Source: CAWJMD01 sp963700925 (GTDB taxonomy: Bacteria > Actinomycetota > Actinomycetes > Actinomycetales > CAWJMD01). From it: DNA of 64,000 nt. A program made the translations under genes and the position numbers. Positions 16,277 to 24,089 of this stretch are shown one piece after another. Under the pieces are notes generated by a model, which was not told where the DNA came from, did no database searches, and saw only the letters and a program-made list of their open reading frames with translations. Every line of letters starts with the position of its first letter. Within the stretch, counting starts at the first letter, position 1. The DNA lies in contig OY969553.1 in NCBI GenBank assembly GCA_963700925.1, forward strand, positions 2,976,001 to 3,040,000, written 5' to 3'.

Positions 16277-17407
16277 ATGACCAGCGCGGGGACGAACGGT
16301 GGCGTGACGCTGGCGCTGCTCGGGTTCGCGCGGGCGCTGGCGGCGGCCGGCGTCACGGTCACGCCAGACCGGGCCCAGCGCTTCGCCGAGGCGACGTCGC
16401 TGCTGGGTGCCGGCGAGCCAACAGCCGTCTACTGGGCCGGACGGGCGACGCTGTGCAGCCAGCCCGACGACCTGGCGGTGTACGACAAGGTCTTCGCCCT
16501 CTGGTTCGCCGGCCGGCTGCCGACGACCCGGCCGCGCACGCCGCCGCAGGTGCCGCCGCGGGCGTCCGCCTCTCTGGAGCAGACGCCGGGTTCCGGTCAG
16601 CGGAGCGCGGACGACGACCAGGTGCGCGCGCTCGCCTCGGACGCTGAGGTGCTGCGCCACCGCGACCTGGCCGAGCTGTCGCCGGCCGAGAAGGCCCGGA
16701 TGGAGCGGATGTTCGCCGGTCTCCAGCCCCGCCTGCCGCGGCGCGCGACGTCGAGGCGCCGGCCCGCGCCGCATGGCGAGGTCGATGCCCGGGCGCTGCT
16801 GCGCGACCAGCTCCGCCGGGGCGGTGAGGTCGGGCCGCCGCGCTGGCGACGCAGGTCCGACCGTCCCCGTCGCGTCGTGATGCTGCTCGACGTGTCGGGG
16901 TCGATGGCGCCGTATGCCGACGCCCTGCTGCGGCTGGCGCACCTGATGGTTCGCGCAGGCGTGCGGACGGGCGGGCGCGTCGAGGTGTTCAGCATGGGCA
17001 CGCGGCTCACCCGGCTGACACCGGTGCTGCGCCGCGTCAGGTCGGCACCCGAGGCGGTGGTCGCCGCCGGTCGGGTGGTGCCCGACTGGTCCGGTGGCAC
17101 GCGGTTGGGGGAGGTGCTGTCGGCGTTCGTGCAGCGGTGGGGACGACGGGGCGTCGCACGCGGAGCCGTCGTGGTGATCTGCTCGGACGGCTGGGAGCGT
17201 GGCGACACTGCCCTGCTCGCCGAGCAGGCCGAGCAGATCGCACGGCTCTCGCACCGTCTCGTGTGGGTGAACCCGCACAGCGGCAAGCATGGGTACCGGC
17301 CGGTCCAGTCGGGCATCGTGGCCGCGCTGCCGCACCTCGACGACTTCGTGGCCGGGCACTCGCTCGCGGCCTTCGACGAGCTGCTCGACGTCGTCGCCCG
17401 GTGCTGA
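16277..17407 (+). CDS. CoxE-like von Willebrand factor A domain protein
   Basis: The product has 376 residues from ATG 16277. The N-terminal half (GFARALAAAGVTVTPDRAQRFAEA, then DKVFALWFAGRLP) is the usual helical region of CoxE proteins. The C-terminal VWA domain contains the metal-ion site DVSGSM (in VVMLLDVSGSMAPYADALL), STRLTRLTPVLRR-like and SDGWERGD segments. Such proteins act with a MoxR ATPase as a metal chelatase-like pair. In CO dehydrogenase clusters CoxE and CoxD are needed to build the active site, so the same role is expected here. Confidence 0.88.
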   Translation: MTSAGTNGGVTLALLGFARALAAAGVTVTPDRAQRFAEATSLLGAGEPTAVYWAGRATLCSQPDDLAVYDKVFALWFAGRLPTTRPRTPPQVPPRASASLEQTPGSGQRSADDDQVRALASDAEVLRHRDLAELSPAEKARMERMFAGLQPRLPRRATSRRRPAPHGEVDARALLRDQLRRGGEVGPPRWRRRSDRPRRVVMLLDVSGSMAPYADALLRLAHLMVRAGVRTGGRVEVFSMGTRLTRLTPVLRRVRSAPEAVVAAGRVVPDWSGGTRLGEVLSAFVQRWGRRGVARGAVVVICSDGWERGDTALLAEQAEQIARLSHRLVWVNPHSGKHGYRPVQSGIVAALPHLDDFVAGHSLAAFDELLDVVARC

Positions 17408-17446
17408 GCGCTTCCCGTCGCCGGACAAGCGGGTGAGGATGAGGCC

Positions 17447-17833
17447 ATGACGCTGGAGATGATCCACATCACGGTCGACTGCGCGCACGCCGCACGCTTG
17501 GCCGGGTTCTGGGCCGAGGCTCTGGGCTGGAACGTCTCTCCCGACTCCAACGAGGAGTACGCCGCCGTGGGCGGACCCAAGCGTCCCGCCGACACGCCAG
17601 GGTGGCTGTTCTTCCAGGTGCCGGAGGGCAAGTCGGCCAAGAACCGGTTGCACGTCGACCTGGAGGCCGACGACCTGGACGCCGAGACCCAGCGGTTGAC
17701 CATCCTCGGTGCATCGGTGCTGTGGGAGAAGGTCGAGTGGGGCACGCGCTGGAACACGCTGACCGACCCCGAGGGCAACGAGTTCTGCGTCGCTCAGAAG
17801 AAGAAGCCGAAGGAACCTGTCTCCGATGCGTGA
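17447..17833 (+). CDS. VOC-family (glyoxalase-like) protein
   Basis: The product has 128 residues and a single vicinal-oxygen-chelate domain. It opens MIHITVDCAHAARLAGFWAEALGW. NRLHVDLEADDLDAETQRL lies mid-chain, and it closes TLTDPEGNEFCVAQ. The His of IHITVDC, the His of RLHVDLE and the Glu of GNEFCV fit the metal ligands, so a metal-dependent enzyme or a resistance-type binder is possible. Its substrate is unknown. The stop lies 8 nt inside the xdhC/coxI gene, so it is embedded in the hydroxylase operon, which is unusual for this family. Confidence 0.85.
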   Translation: MTLEMIHITVDCAHAARLAGFWAEALGWNVSPDSNEEYAAVGGPKRPADTPGWLFFQVPEGKSAKNRLHVDLEADDLDAETQRLTILGASVLWEKVEWGTRWNTLTDPEGNEFCVAQKKKPKEPVSDA

Positions 17834-18965
17834 CGTGCTCGACGAGCTGCTCGCCTGGTGGCGCGACGGGCGAGCGGTCGGCGTGGGCACGGTGGTGGCG
17901 ACCTGGCGGTCCGCCCCCAGACCGGCCGGCGCCAGCATGCTCGTCGGCCCGGACGGTGAGGTGGTGGGCAGCGTCTCGGGTGGGTGCGTCGAGGGAGCGC
18001 TGTACGAGCTCGCTACGGACGTCGCAGCGTCGGGATCGCCTGTGCTGCAACGATATGGGGTCAGCGACGAGGACGCCTTCGCCGTCGGCCTCACCTGCGG
18101 CGGCATCCTCGACGTCTTCGTCGAGCGGGTCGACCAGGCGTCGTTCCCTGAGCTGGAGCAGGTGGCCGACGACGTGCGGTCCGGACGTCCGGTAGCCGTT
18201 GCCACGGTCGTGTCCCATCTCGACCGGAACCTGGTCGGACGCCGGATCGTGGTTCGCCCCGAAGGAGCCGATGCGTCCTCCGAGAGCCTCGGGTCGGCAC
18301 GCCTCGACGCCGCCGTCACCGACGACGCCCGCGGCCTGCTGGCGGCCGGCCGTACCGAGACGCTCGAGTACGGGCCCGACGGGCAGCGCCGCGGCGAGGG
18401 TGCCCGGGTCTTCGTGGCGAGCTACGCGCCCCGTCCGCGGATGATCGTGTTCGGCGCCATCGACTTCGCGTCGGCGCTGGCGCGCACCGGCGCGTTCCTC
18501 GGCTACCAGGTCACCGTGTGCGACGCGCGACCCGTCTTCGCGACCCGGTCGCGGTTCCCTGACGCCGACGAGGTGGTCGTCGAGTGGCCGCACCGCTACC
18601 TCGCGGCAGAGGCCGAGCACGGTCGTATCGACGAGCGCACGGTGCTCGCGGTGCTGACGCACGACCCGAAGTTCGACGTGCCGCTCCTCGAGGTCGCCTT
18701 GCGATTGCCGGCTGTCGCCTACATCGGTGCGATGGGATCACGCCGGACACACGACGACCGTCTCGAGCGCCTGAAGGCTGCCGGCGTGAGCGACGACGAG
18801 CTAGCGCGGCTCTCGTCCCCGATCGGGCTCGACCTGGGCGCCAGGACCCCTGAGGAGACCGCCGTCTCGATGGCGGCCGAGATCATCTCGCTGCGGTGGG
18901 GAGGCAGCGGTCGCCGCCTGCGTGACCTGGGCGGGCCGGTGCACCACGACGTCCGCCGGTCCTAG
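17826..18965 (+). CDS. XdhC/CoxI-family molybdenum hydroxylase maturation factor
   Basis: The product has 379 residues. The N-terminal XdhC/CoxI domain has VGVGTVVATWRSAPRPAGASMLV, SVSGGCVEGALYELA and LTCGGILDVFVE. The C-terminal XdhC Rossmann domain has RMIVFGAIDFASALARTGAFLGYQVTVCDAR, LTHDPKFDVPLLEVAL and AYIGAMGSRRTHDDR. Family members bind the sulfurated molybdenum cofactor and insert it into the apo-hydroxylase. It lies directly upstream of the structural subunits with a 109-nt gap, fitting a chaperone for that enzyme. Confidence 0.93.
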   Translation: MRDVLDELLAWWRDGRAVGVGTVVATWRSAPRPAGASMLVGPDGEVVGSVSGGCVEGALYELATDVAASGSPVLQRYGVSDEDAFAVGLTCGGILDVFVERVDQASFPELEQVADDVRSGRPVAVATVVSHLDRNLVGRRIVVRPEGADASSESLGSARLDAAVTDDARGLLAAGRTETLEYGPDGQRRGEGARVFVASYAPRPRMIVFGAIDFASALARTGAFLGYQVTVCDARPVFATRSRFPDADEVVVEWPHRYLAAEAEHGRIDERTVLAVLTHDPKFDVPLLEVALRLPAVAYIGAMGSRRTHDDRLERLKAAGVSDDELARLSSPIGLDLGARTPEETAVSMAAEIISLRWGGSGRRLRDLGGPVHHDVRRS

Positions 18966-19074
18966 AGCCGGACCGGCTGCGTTTCCTCTTGCGGGATCCA
19001 TAGCCCAGGCGAAGGATCAAGCCTGAGTCAGTCGCCGCTGACCGGCCCTGCACGACGATGTGGAGGTCTTGCTG

Positions 19075-19542
19075 ATGGACATCACGGTCGAGGTGGACGG
19101 AGTCAGCTGCAGCGACGACGTCGAGCCACGTGTACTCCTGGTCCAGTACCTGCGCGAGACCCTCGGCAAGACCGGCACGGTGGTCGGTTGCGACACCAGC
19201 AACTGCGGAGCGTGCACGGTGCTGCTCGACGGGACGAGCGTGAAGTCGTGCGCCGTCCTCGCCGTCCAGGCGGACGGGTCGAAGGTGACGACGATCGAAG
19301 GCCTCGCCACGAACGGCGAGCTGCACCCGATGCAGAAGGCCTTCCACGAGAACCACGGCCTGCAGTGTGGTTTCTGCACGCCGGGAATGATCATGGCCGC
19401 TTGCGCCCTGCTCGCCGAGAACCCCACGCCGACCGACTCCGAGGTGCGAGAAGGGTTGGAGGGCAACCTGTGTCGCTGCACGGGCTACCAGAACATCGTC
19501 AAATCCGTGCTGGCGGCAGCTGACGCGGGAGGTGCGCGATGA
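19075..19542 (+). CDS. Molybdenum hydroxylase 2Fe-2S subunit (CoxS type)
   Basis: The product has 155 residues. I choose ATG 19075 because GGAGG (19062-19066) lies 8 nt upstream. The plant-type ferredoxin domain binds the first 2Fe-2S cluster through Cys39, Cys44, Cys47 and Cys59 (GCDTSNCGACTV...C). The helical C-terminal domain binds the second through Cys98, Cys101, Cys133 and Cys135 (CGFCTPGM, LCRCTG). It passes electrons from the molybdenum centre to FAD. The stop overlaps the start of the large subunit by 4 nt. Confidence 0.96.
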   Translation: MDITVEVDGVSCSDDVEPRVLLVQYLRETLGKTGTVVGCDTSNCGACTVLLDGTSVKSCAVLAVQADGSKVTTIEGLATNGELHPMQKAFHENHGLQCGFCTPGMIMAACALLAENPTPTDSEVREGLEGNLCRCTGYQNIVKSVLAAADAGGAR

Positions 19543-22013
19543 CGACGACCGAGGAGCGCCCCACCCTGGAGGTGGGCCAGTCGCGTCTCCGCAAGGAGGA
19601 CGACCGCCTGATCACCGGTCGCACCCGCTGGACCGACAACATCGTGCTGCCGGGCATGCTGCACGTGGCGATGGTCAGGAGCCCGCACGCGCACGCGACG
19701 ATCACCTCGATCGACGCGGCAGCAGCCAAGGCGTCGCCGAACGTGGTGGCGGTGCTGACCGGGGCCGACCTCGCCGAGGAGCAGGGTGCTCTGCCCAATG
19801 CGTGGACGATCACGCCGGAGCAGAAGGCGCCGTCGCACCCGTCGGTGGCCGTCGACCGGGTCGCCTTCGCGGGTGAGGTGGTGGCCATCGTCATCGCCCG
19901 GTCGGCAGCGGCGGCGCGTGATGCCGTCGAGCTGGTCGACGTCGACTACGAGCAGCTGCCGGCCGTCCTCGACCTGGAGCGTGCCGCGTCCGACGACGCG
20001 CTCGTGCACGACACGCTCGGCACGAACGTGTCGGCCGTGTGGACGTACGACTCCGCCGAGGCCGGTACGGGCGGCGACGTGGAGCAGGCCATTGCCACGG
20101 CGCGCGAGAGCGGAGTCGTGATCGAGCGAGAACTCCGCCAGCAGAGGCTGATTCCCGCTTTCATGGAGCCCCGGTCGGTGGTCGCCGACCCCACCGGTGA
20201 GCAGCTGACGGTCTGGTCGTCCACGCAGGTACCGCACTTCGTGCGCATCTTCCTGGCGCTGGTCCTCGGGATCCCCGAGCACAAGATCCGGGTGATCGCG
20301 CCCGACGTCGGAGGAGGGTTCGGCGGCAAGCTGCAGTTCACGCCCGAGGAGGTGCTGACCGTCATCGCCGCGAGGCGCACCGGCAAGCCCTGCAAGTACA
20401 CCGAGACGCGGTCCGAGTCGATGATGAGCGCCCACCACGGGCGCGACCAGATCCAGCGGCTCACCCTGGCGGCGACGAAGGAAGGGCGGGTCACCGGCCT
20501 CAAGGTCGACCTGCACGTCGACATGGGTGCCTACCTCGGTCTGCTGACGACCGTGATCCCGATCCTGGGCGCGTTCATGTACAACGGCATCTACAAGTTC
20601 GACTCGTATCGCCTGACGTGCACGGACGTGTTCACCAACAAGGCGTGGACCGACGCCTACCGCGGCGCCGGCAGACCCGAGGCCACGTTCGCGATCGAGC
20701 GGATGATGGACGAGCTCGCCGTCGAGATCGGCGAGGACCCGCTGGCGATCCGCGAGCGCAACTGGATCAAGCGCGACGAGTTCCCGTTCACGACGGTGAG
20801 CGGCATGACCTACGACTCGGGCGACTACGAGGCGGCGACGACGCGTGCCGTCGACCTGTTCGACTACGAGGCCCTGCGGCGCGAGCAGGCCGAGCGCCGC
20901 GAGCGCAAGGACCCGGTTCAGCTGGGCATCGGCGTCTCCACCTACACCGAGATGTGCGGTCTCGCTCCGTCACGCTGGCTGGGCGGGCAGGGCTACGTGG
21001 GAGGCGGGTGGGAGCACGCCGCGATACGGATGCTGCCGACGGGCAAGGTGGAGGTCGTCGTCGGGACCAGCCCGCACGGTCAAGGTCACGAGACAGCGTG
21101 GTCGCAGATCGTGGCCGACCGTCTCGGCGTGGCATTCGACGATATCGAGGTGCTGCACGGCGACACGCAGATCTCCACCCGGGGACTCGACACCTACGGC
21201 TCTCGTTCGCTCACGGTCGGAGGGATGGCGGTGCTGGCGGCGGCAGACAAGGTGCTGGAGAAGGCCAAGCCGATCGCGGCCCACCTGCTCGAGGTCAGCA
21301 TCGACGACCTCGAGTTCTCAGGCGGGCGGTTCTCGGTCACCGGCACCGACCAGGGTGTCGGGCTGGGCGAGGTCGCGTTTGCCGTGTTCCAGTCGCACAA
21401 CATGCCTGACGGCGTTGAGCCGTCGCTCGACGCGGACGCCACGTTCGACCCCGAGACGTTCTCCTTCCCGCACGGAACCCACCTGTGCGCGACCGAGGTC
21501 GACACGGAGACCGGCCAGGTACGGATCCGCAGCTACGTCTCGGTCGACGACATCGGTGAGGTGGTCAACCCGCAGATCGTGGAGGGCCAGGTGCATGGCG
21601 GTCTGCTGCAAGGGATCTCGCAGGCACTGTGGGAGGAGGCCATCCACGACGACCAGGGCACGCTGACTACGGCCACGTTCGTCGACTACCTGCTGCCAAC
21701 GGCTGTGGACGCTCCGATCATGACCACCGACCGCACCACGACACCGTCGACCACCAACCCGCTGGGGGTGAAGGGAGTCGGCGAGGCCGGAACGATCGCG
21801 TCGACGCCCGCGGTGGTCAACTCGGTGCTCGACGCCGTGCGCCATCTCGGTGTGCGCGACATCGACATGCCGCTGTCGCCGCACCGGGTCTGGAGGGCCA
21901 TCACTGCCGCCGGCGGTGTCGCCACCGCGGAGGGCGAGAAGGCCGCCGAGGTGCCGCACTGGGAGGAACCCGTCCAGTCCGGCGGGATCGAGCCCGAAGG
22001 AGAGCGGTCATGA
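19539..22013 (+). CDS. Molybdenum hydroxylase large subunit, form II CoxL type
   Basis: The product is an 824-residue xanthine dehydrogenase-family molybdopterin-binding subunit. The active-site loop at residues 373-379 reads AYRGAGR, the signature of form II (BMS/OMP group) enzymes, not the AYxCSFR of true form I CO dehydrogenase. Molybdopterin contacts include VGGGFGGKLQ, SPHGQGHETAWSQI and GVGEAGTIAS, where Glu749 is the probable catalytic base. The operon and accessory genes are CODH-like, but the real substrate of form II enzymes is often unknown (CO at low activity, purines, aromatic or heterocyclic compounds). It starts in a 4-nt overlap with the small subunit. Confidence 0.94.
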   Translation: MTTTEERPTLEVGQSRLRKEDDRLITGRTRWTDNIVLPGMLHVAMVRSPHAHATITSIDAAAAKASPNVVAVLTGADLAEEQGALPNAWTITPEQKAPSHPSVAVDRVAFAGEVVAIVIARSAAAARDAVELVDVDYEQLPAVLDLERAASDDALVHDTLGTNVSAVWTYDSAEAGTGGDVEQAIATARESGVVIERELRQQRLIPAFMEPRSVVADPTGEQLTVWSSTQVPHFVRIFLALVLGIPEHKIRVIAPDVGGGFGGKLQFTPEEVLTVIAARRTGKPCKYTETRSESMMSAHHGRDQIQRLTLAATKEGRVTGLKVDLHVDMGAYLGLLTTVIPILGAFMYNGIYKFDSYRLTCTDVFTNKAWTDAYRGAGRPEATFAIERMMDELAVEIGEDPLAIRERNWIKRDEFPFTTVSGMTYDSGDYEAATTRAVDLFDYEALRREQAERRERKDPVQLGIGVSTYTEMCGLAPSRWLGGQGYVGGGWEHAAIRMLPTGKVEVVVGTSPHGQGHETAWSQIVADRLGVAFDDIEVLHGDTQISTRGLDTYGSRSLTVGGMAVLAAADKVLEKAKPIAAHLLEVSIDDLEFSGGRFSVTGTDQGVGLGEVAFAVFQSHNMPDGVEPSLDADATFDPETFSFPHGTHLCATEVDTETGQVRIRSYVSVDDIGEVVNPQIVEGQVHGGLLQGISQALWEEAIHDDQGTLTTATFVDYLLPTAVDAPIMTTDRTTTPSTTNPLGVKGVGEAGTIASTPAVVNSVLDAVRHLGVRDIDMPLSPHRVWRAITAAGGVATAEGEKAAEVPHWEEPVQSGGIEPEGERS

Positions 22014-22876
22014 TCCCGGCCGACTTCGACTACGCGGCACCCGCGAGCGTCGACGATGCGCTGGAGGCGCTGGCACAGGCCGCCGCCGCCGACACCGAGG
22101 TCAAGGTGCTGGGTGGCGGGCAGAGCCTGCTACCGGTGCTGCGGATGCGGCTCGCCGCACCGGACCTCGTGATCGACCTTCGGCGCGTCGAGGAGATGCG
22201 CGGCGTCAGGGAGGACGGCGACCACCTGGTGATCGGGGCGATGACCACCCACGACACCGTGCACTCCGATCCCCTGATCGCTGAGCACGCGGCGTTGCTC
22301 AGGGAGGCGGTGGCCACGGTCGCCGATCCGCAGGTGCGTCACCGAGGCACGTTCGGAGGCTCGCTCGTGCACGCCGACCCTGCCGGAGACATGCCGGCTG
22401 CGGCGCTGACTCTGGACGCCCAGATGGTGATCGCCGGGCAGGGTGGGCAGCGCCGGACGGTCGCGGCGACGGACTTCTTCACGGGTCTGTTCACCACGGC
22501 TGTGGGTGAGGACGAGCTGCTCGTCGAGGTGCACGTGCCCAAGCACACGGGCTGGGGGGCGAGCTACCAGAAGCTCGCGCGCGTCGCGCATGCGTGGGCC
22601 ATCGTCGCGGTCGCGGCGACAGTCCGGGTCGAGAACGGGCAAATCGCGGAGGCACGGGTGGGGCTGACCAACATGGGGTCCGTCCCACTCCGCGCCACGA
22701 CAGTCGAGCAGGCCCTCGTCGGCCGACCTGCCACGCCGGACGCCATCCGTGAGGCTGCCCTGCCGGCGGGTGACGGCACGAGTCCGCCTACTGACGCCAA
22801 CGGAGACGCGGAGTACCGCCGGCACCTCGCCGGCGTGCTGGCAACCCGTGCGGTGACTGCAGCAGCCGCGGGCTGA
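22010..22876 (+). CDS. Molybdenum hydroxylase FAD subunit (CoxM type)
   Basis: The product has 288 residues from ATG 22010, overlapping the large-subunit stop by 4 nt. FAD is bound by VLGGGQSLLPVLRMRLAAPDLVIDL near residue 35 and by TVADPQVRHRGTFGGSLVHADPAGDMPAAAL near residue 105. The C-terminal CO-dehydrogenase flavoprotein domain (ARVGLTNMGSVPLRA) follows. It transfers electrons from the 2Fe-2S clusters to the final acceptor. Subunit order S-L-M differs from the classical M-S-L of the Oligotropha cox operon. Confidence 0.95.
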   Translation: MIPADFDYAAPASVDDALEALAQAAAADTEVKVLGGGQSLLPVLRMRLAAPDLVIDLRRVEEMRGVREDGDHLVIGAMTTHDTVHSDPLIAEHAALLREAVATVADPQVRHRGTFGGSLVHADPAGDMPAAALTLDAQMVIAGQGGQRRTVAATDFFTGLFTTAVGEDELLVEVHVPKHTGWGASYQKLARVAHAWAIVAVAATVRVENGQIAEARVGLTNMGSVPLRATTVEQALVGRPATPDAIREAALPAGDGTSPPTDANGDAEYRRHLAGVLATRAVTAAAAG

Positions 22877-22879
22877 GCC

Positions 22880-23638
22880 GTGGAGCTGCACCACCACTTC
22901 GCCGTGCCGATGGCCGTGGACGACGCGTGGAGGGCGTTCAACGACCTGCAACGGATCGCGCCGTGCTTCCCCGGTGCGGCGATCACGTCCGTGGACGGTG
23001 ACGACTTCTCCGGCATCGCCAAGGTCAAGCTCGGCCCGATCTCGTTGCAGTACACCGGGACCGGGACGTTCACCGAGCGCGACGCCGAGGCCAGGCGAGC
23101 AGTCATCGAGGCATCGGGAAAGGACAAGCGAGGCAACGGAACTGCCGCTGCGGTGATCACGGCATCGCTGCACGCCGAAGGTGACGCGTCCACCCGGGTG
23201 GAGGTCGACACCGACCTGAAGATCACCGGCCGCCCAGCCCAGTTCGGCCGCGGCATGATCGAGGACGTCGGCGGCGCGATCCTCGGTCAGTTCGCCCAGT
23301 GCCTGGCCAACACGCTGGCGGTGCCGGGAGACGCACCGCCTAGGGAGGAGCCCGCGCCACCGGTGGAGGAGCGAGCACCTCCTCCGGAGAAGCGAGCACC
23401 GCCCGTGAAGGAGGCCGCCGCGCCGCGCGTGCGGGAGCACGCCACCCCGGCGAGGCCCGCCCCACCGTCGCGATCACCGGCAGCAGCCGAGCCGGCCGAG
23501 CTCGACCTGGGGTCGGTCGTCGGCCCTGCCCTGCTGCGTCGGCTTCGCCCCATCGCCACGGCAGCGCTGGTCACGGCAGTGCTCACGGCCGGGGTGACGG
23601 CGGTCGTCAGGTGGTGGGTGGCGCGCCGGCGCCCCTGA
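22880..23638 (+). CDS. CoxG-like SRPBCC protein with C-terminal membrane anchor
   Basis: The product has 252 residues from GTG 22880, 3 nt after coxM. Residues 1-150 are the CoxG/SRPBCC domain (DDAWRAFNDLQRIAPCFPGAAI, FSGIAKVKLGPISLQYTGTG, GRGMIEDVGGAILGQFAQCLA). A 60-residue Pro/Glu/Lys-rich linker with repeated APPxEExAPP units follows. One transmembrane helix (LVTAVLTAGVTAVVRWWV) and a basic tail end it. CoxG homologues dock the hydroxylase to the membrane and pass electrons to quinones, so it likely recruits this enzyme to the respiratory chain. Confidence 0.9.
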   Translation: MELHHHFAVPMAVDDAWRAFNDLQRIAPCFPGAAITSVDGDDFSGIAKVKLGPISLQYTGTGTFTERDAEARRAVIEASGKDKRGNGTAAAVITASLHAEGDASTRVEVDTDLKITGRPAQFGRGMIEDVGGAILGQFAQCLANTLAVPGDAPPREEPAPPVEERAPPPEKRAPPVKEAAAPRVREHATPARPAPPSRSPAAAEPAELDLGSVVGPALLRRLRPIATAALVTAVLTAGVTAVVRWWVARRRP

Positions 23639-23644
23639 CGCCAC

Positions 23645-23935
23645 TCAGCGCGAGAACATCCGCGCGTTGGCCTGCTCGGCGTCGGCGTAGGTCGTCGCCG
23701 CGGCGGCCAGCGCCGTACTGATCTGCTCGAGAGACGCCTTCACGCGCTCCTGCGTGCCGCGCCAGTCCTCAACCACCACCTGGAACTGGCTGGCCGCCTG
23801 ACCCTTCCAGCTGCCCTGCAGGTCGAGCAGGTTGCGCATCATCCGGTCGACCTCGGCGCTGATCGTTCCTACCGAGCCCCTCACCGCAGTGCTCGCCGTG
23901 CTGACCTGTGCGCTGTCCACCTCGAATCGACTCAT
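23645..23935 (-). CDS. WXG100-family protein (ESAT-6-like)
   Basis: The product has 96 residues from ATG 23935, with AGGAGG just upstream; a longer frame to 23983 lacks such a site. Two helices flank the hallmark WKG turn (LLDLQGSWKGQAASQF). A Y-A-D-A-E-Q-A-N motif near the C-terminus resembles the YxxxD/E export signal. Family members are secreted by the type VII (ESX) system as dimers. No ESX membrane, ATPase or partner gene is nearby, so it is an orphan copy. It converges on the coxG end with 6 nt between. Confidence 0.92.
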   Translation of the reverse strand: MSRFEVDSAQVSTASTAVRGSVGTISAEVDRMMRNLLDLQGSWKGQAASQFQVVVEDWRGTQERVKASLEQISTALAAAATTYADAEQANARMFSR

Positions 23936-24089
23936 GCCGTCCTCCTCTCGTCTGGGGCCGTTCATGGCCCGCGATGTCGCCATCTAAGCGCATCAAACGA
24001 GTGTCAACTCCTGTTATCCACAGCATCCAGGCGCTCGCGTGGAGGCACTTGGCGGCTAAACCCCACGTCGCCACCGCCGATAACAAAGG

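Noticed and set aside
16223..18319. 698-residue minus-strand ORF over coxE, VOC and xdhC
   Set aside because: Low-complexity shadow; the plus-strand genes carry intact VWA, VOC and XdhC motifs.
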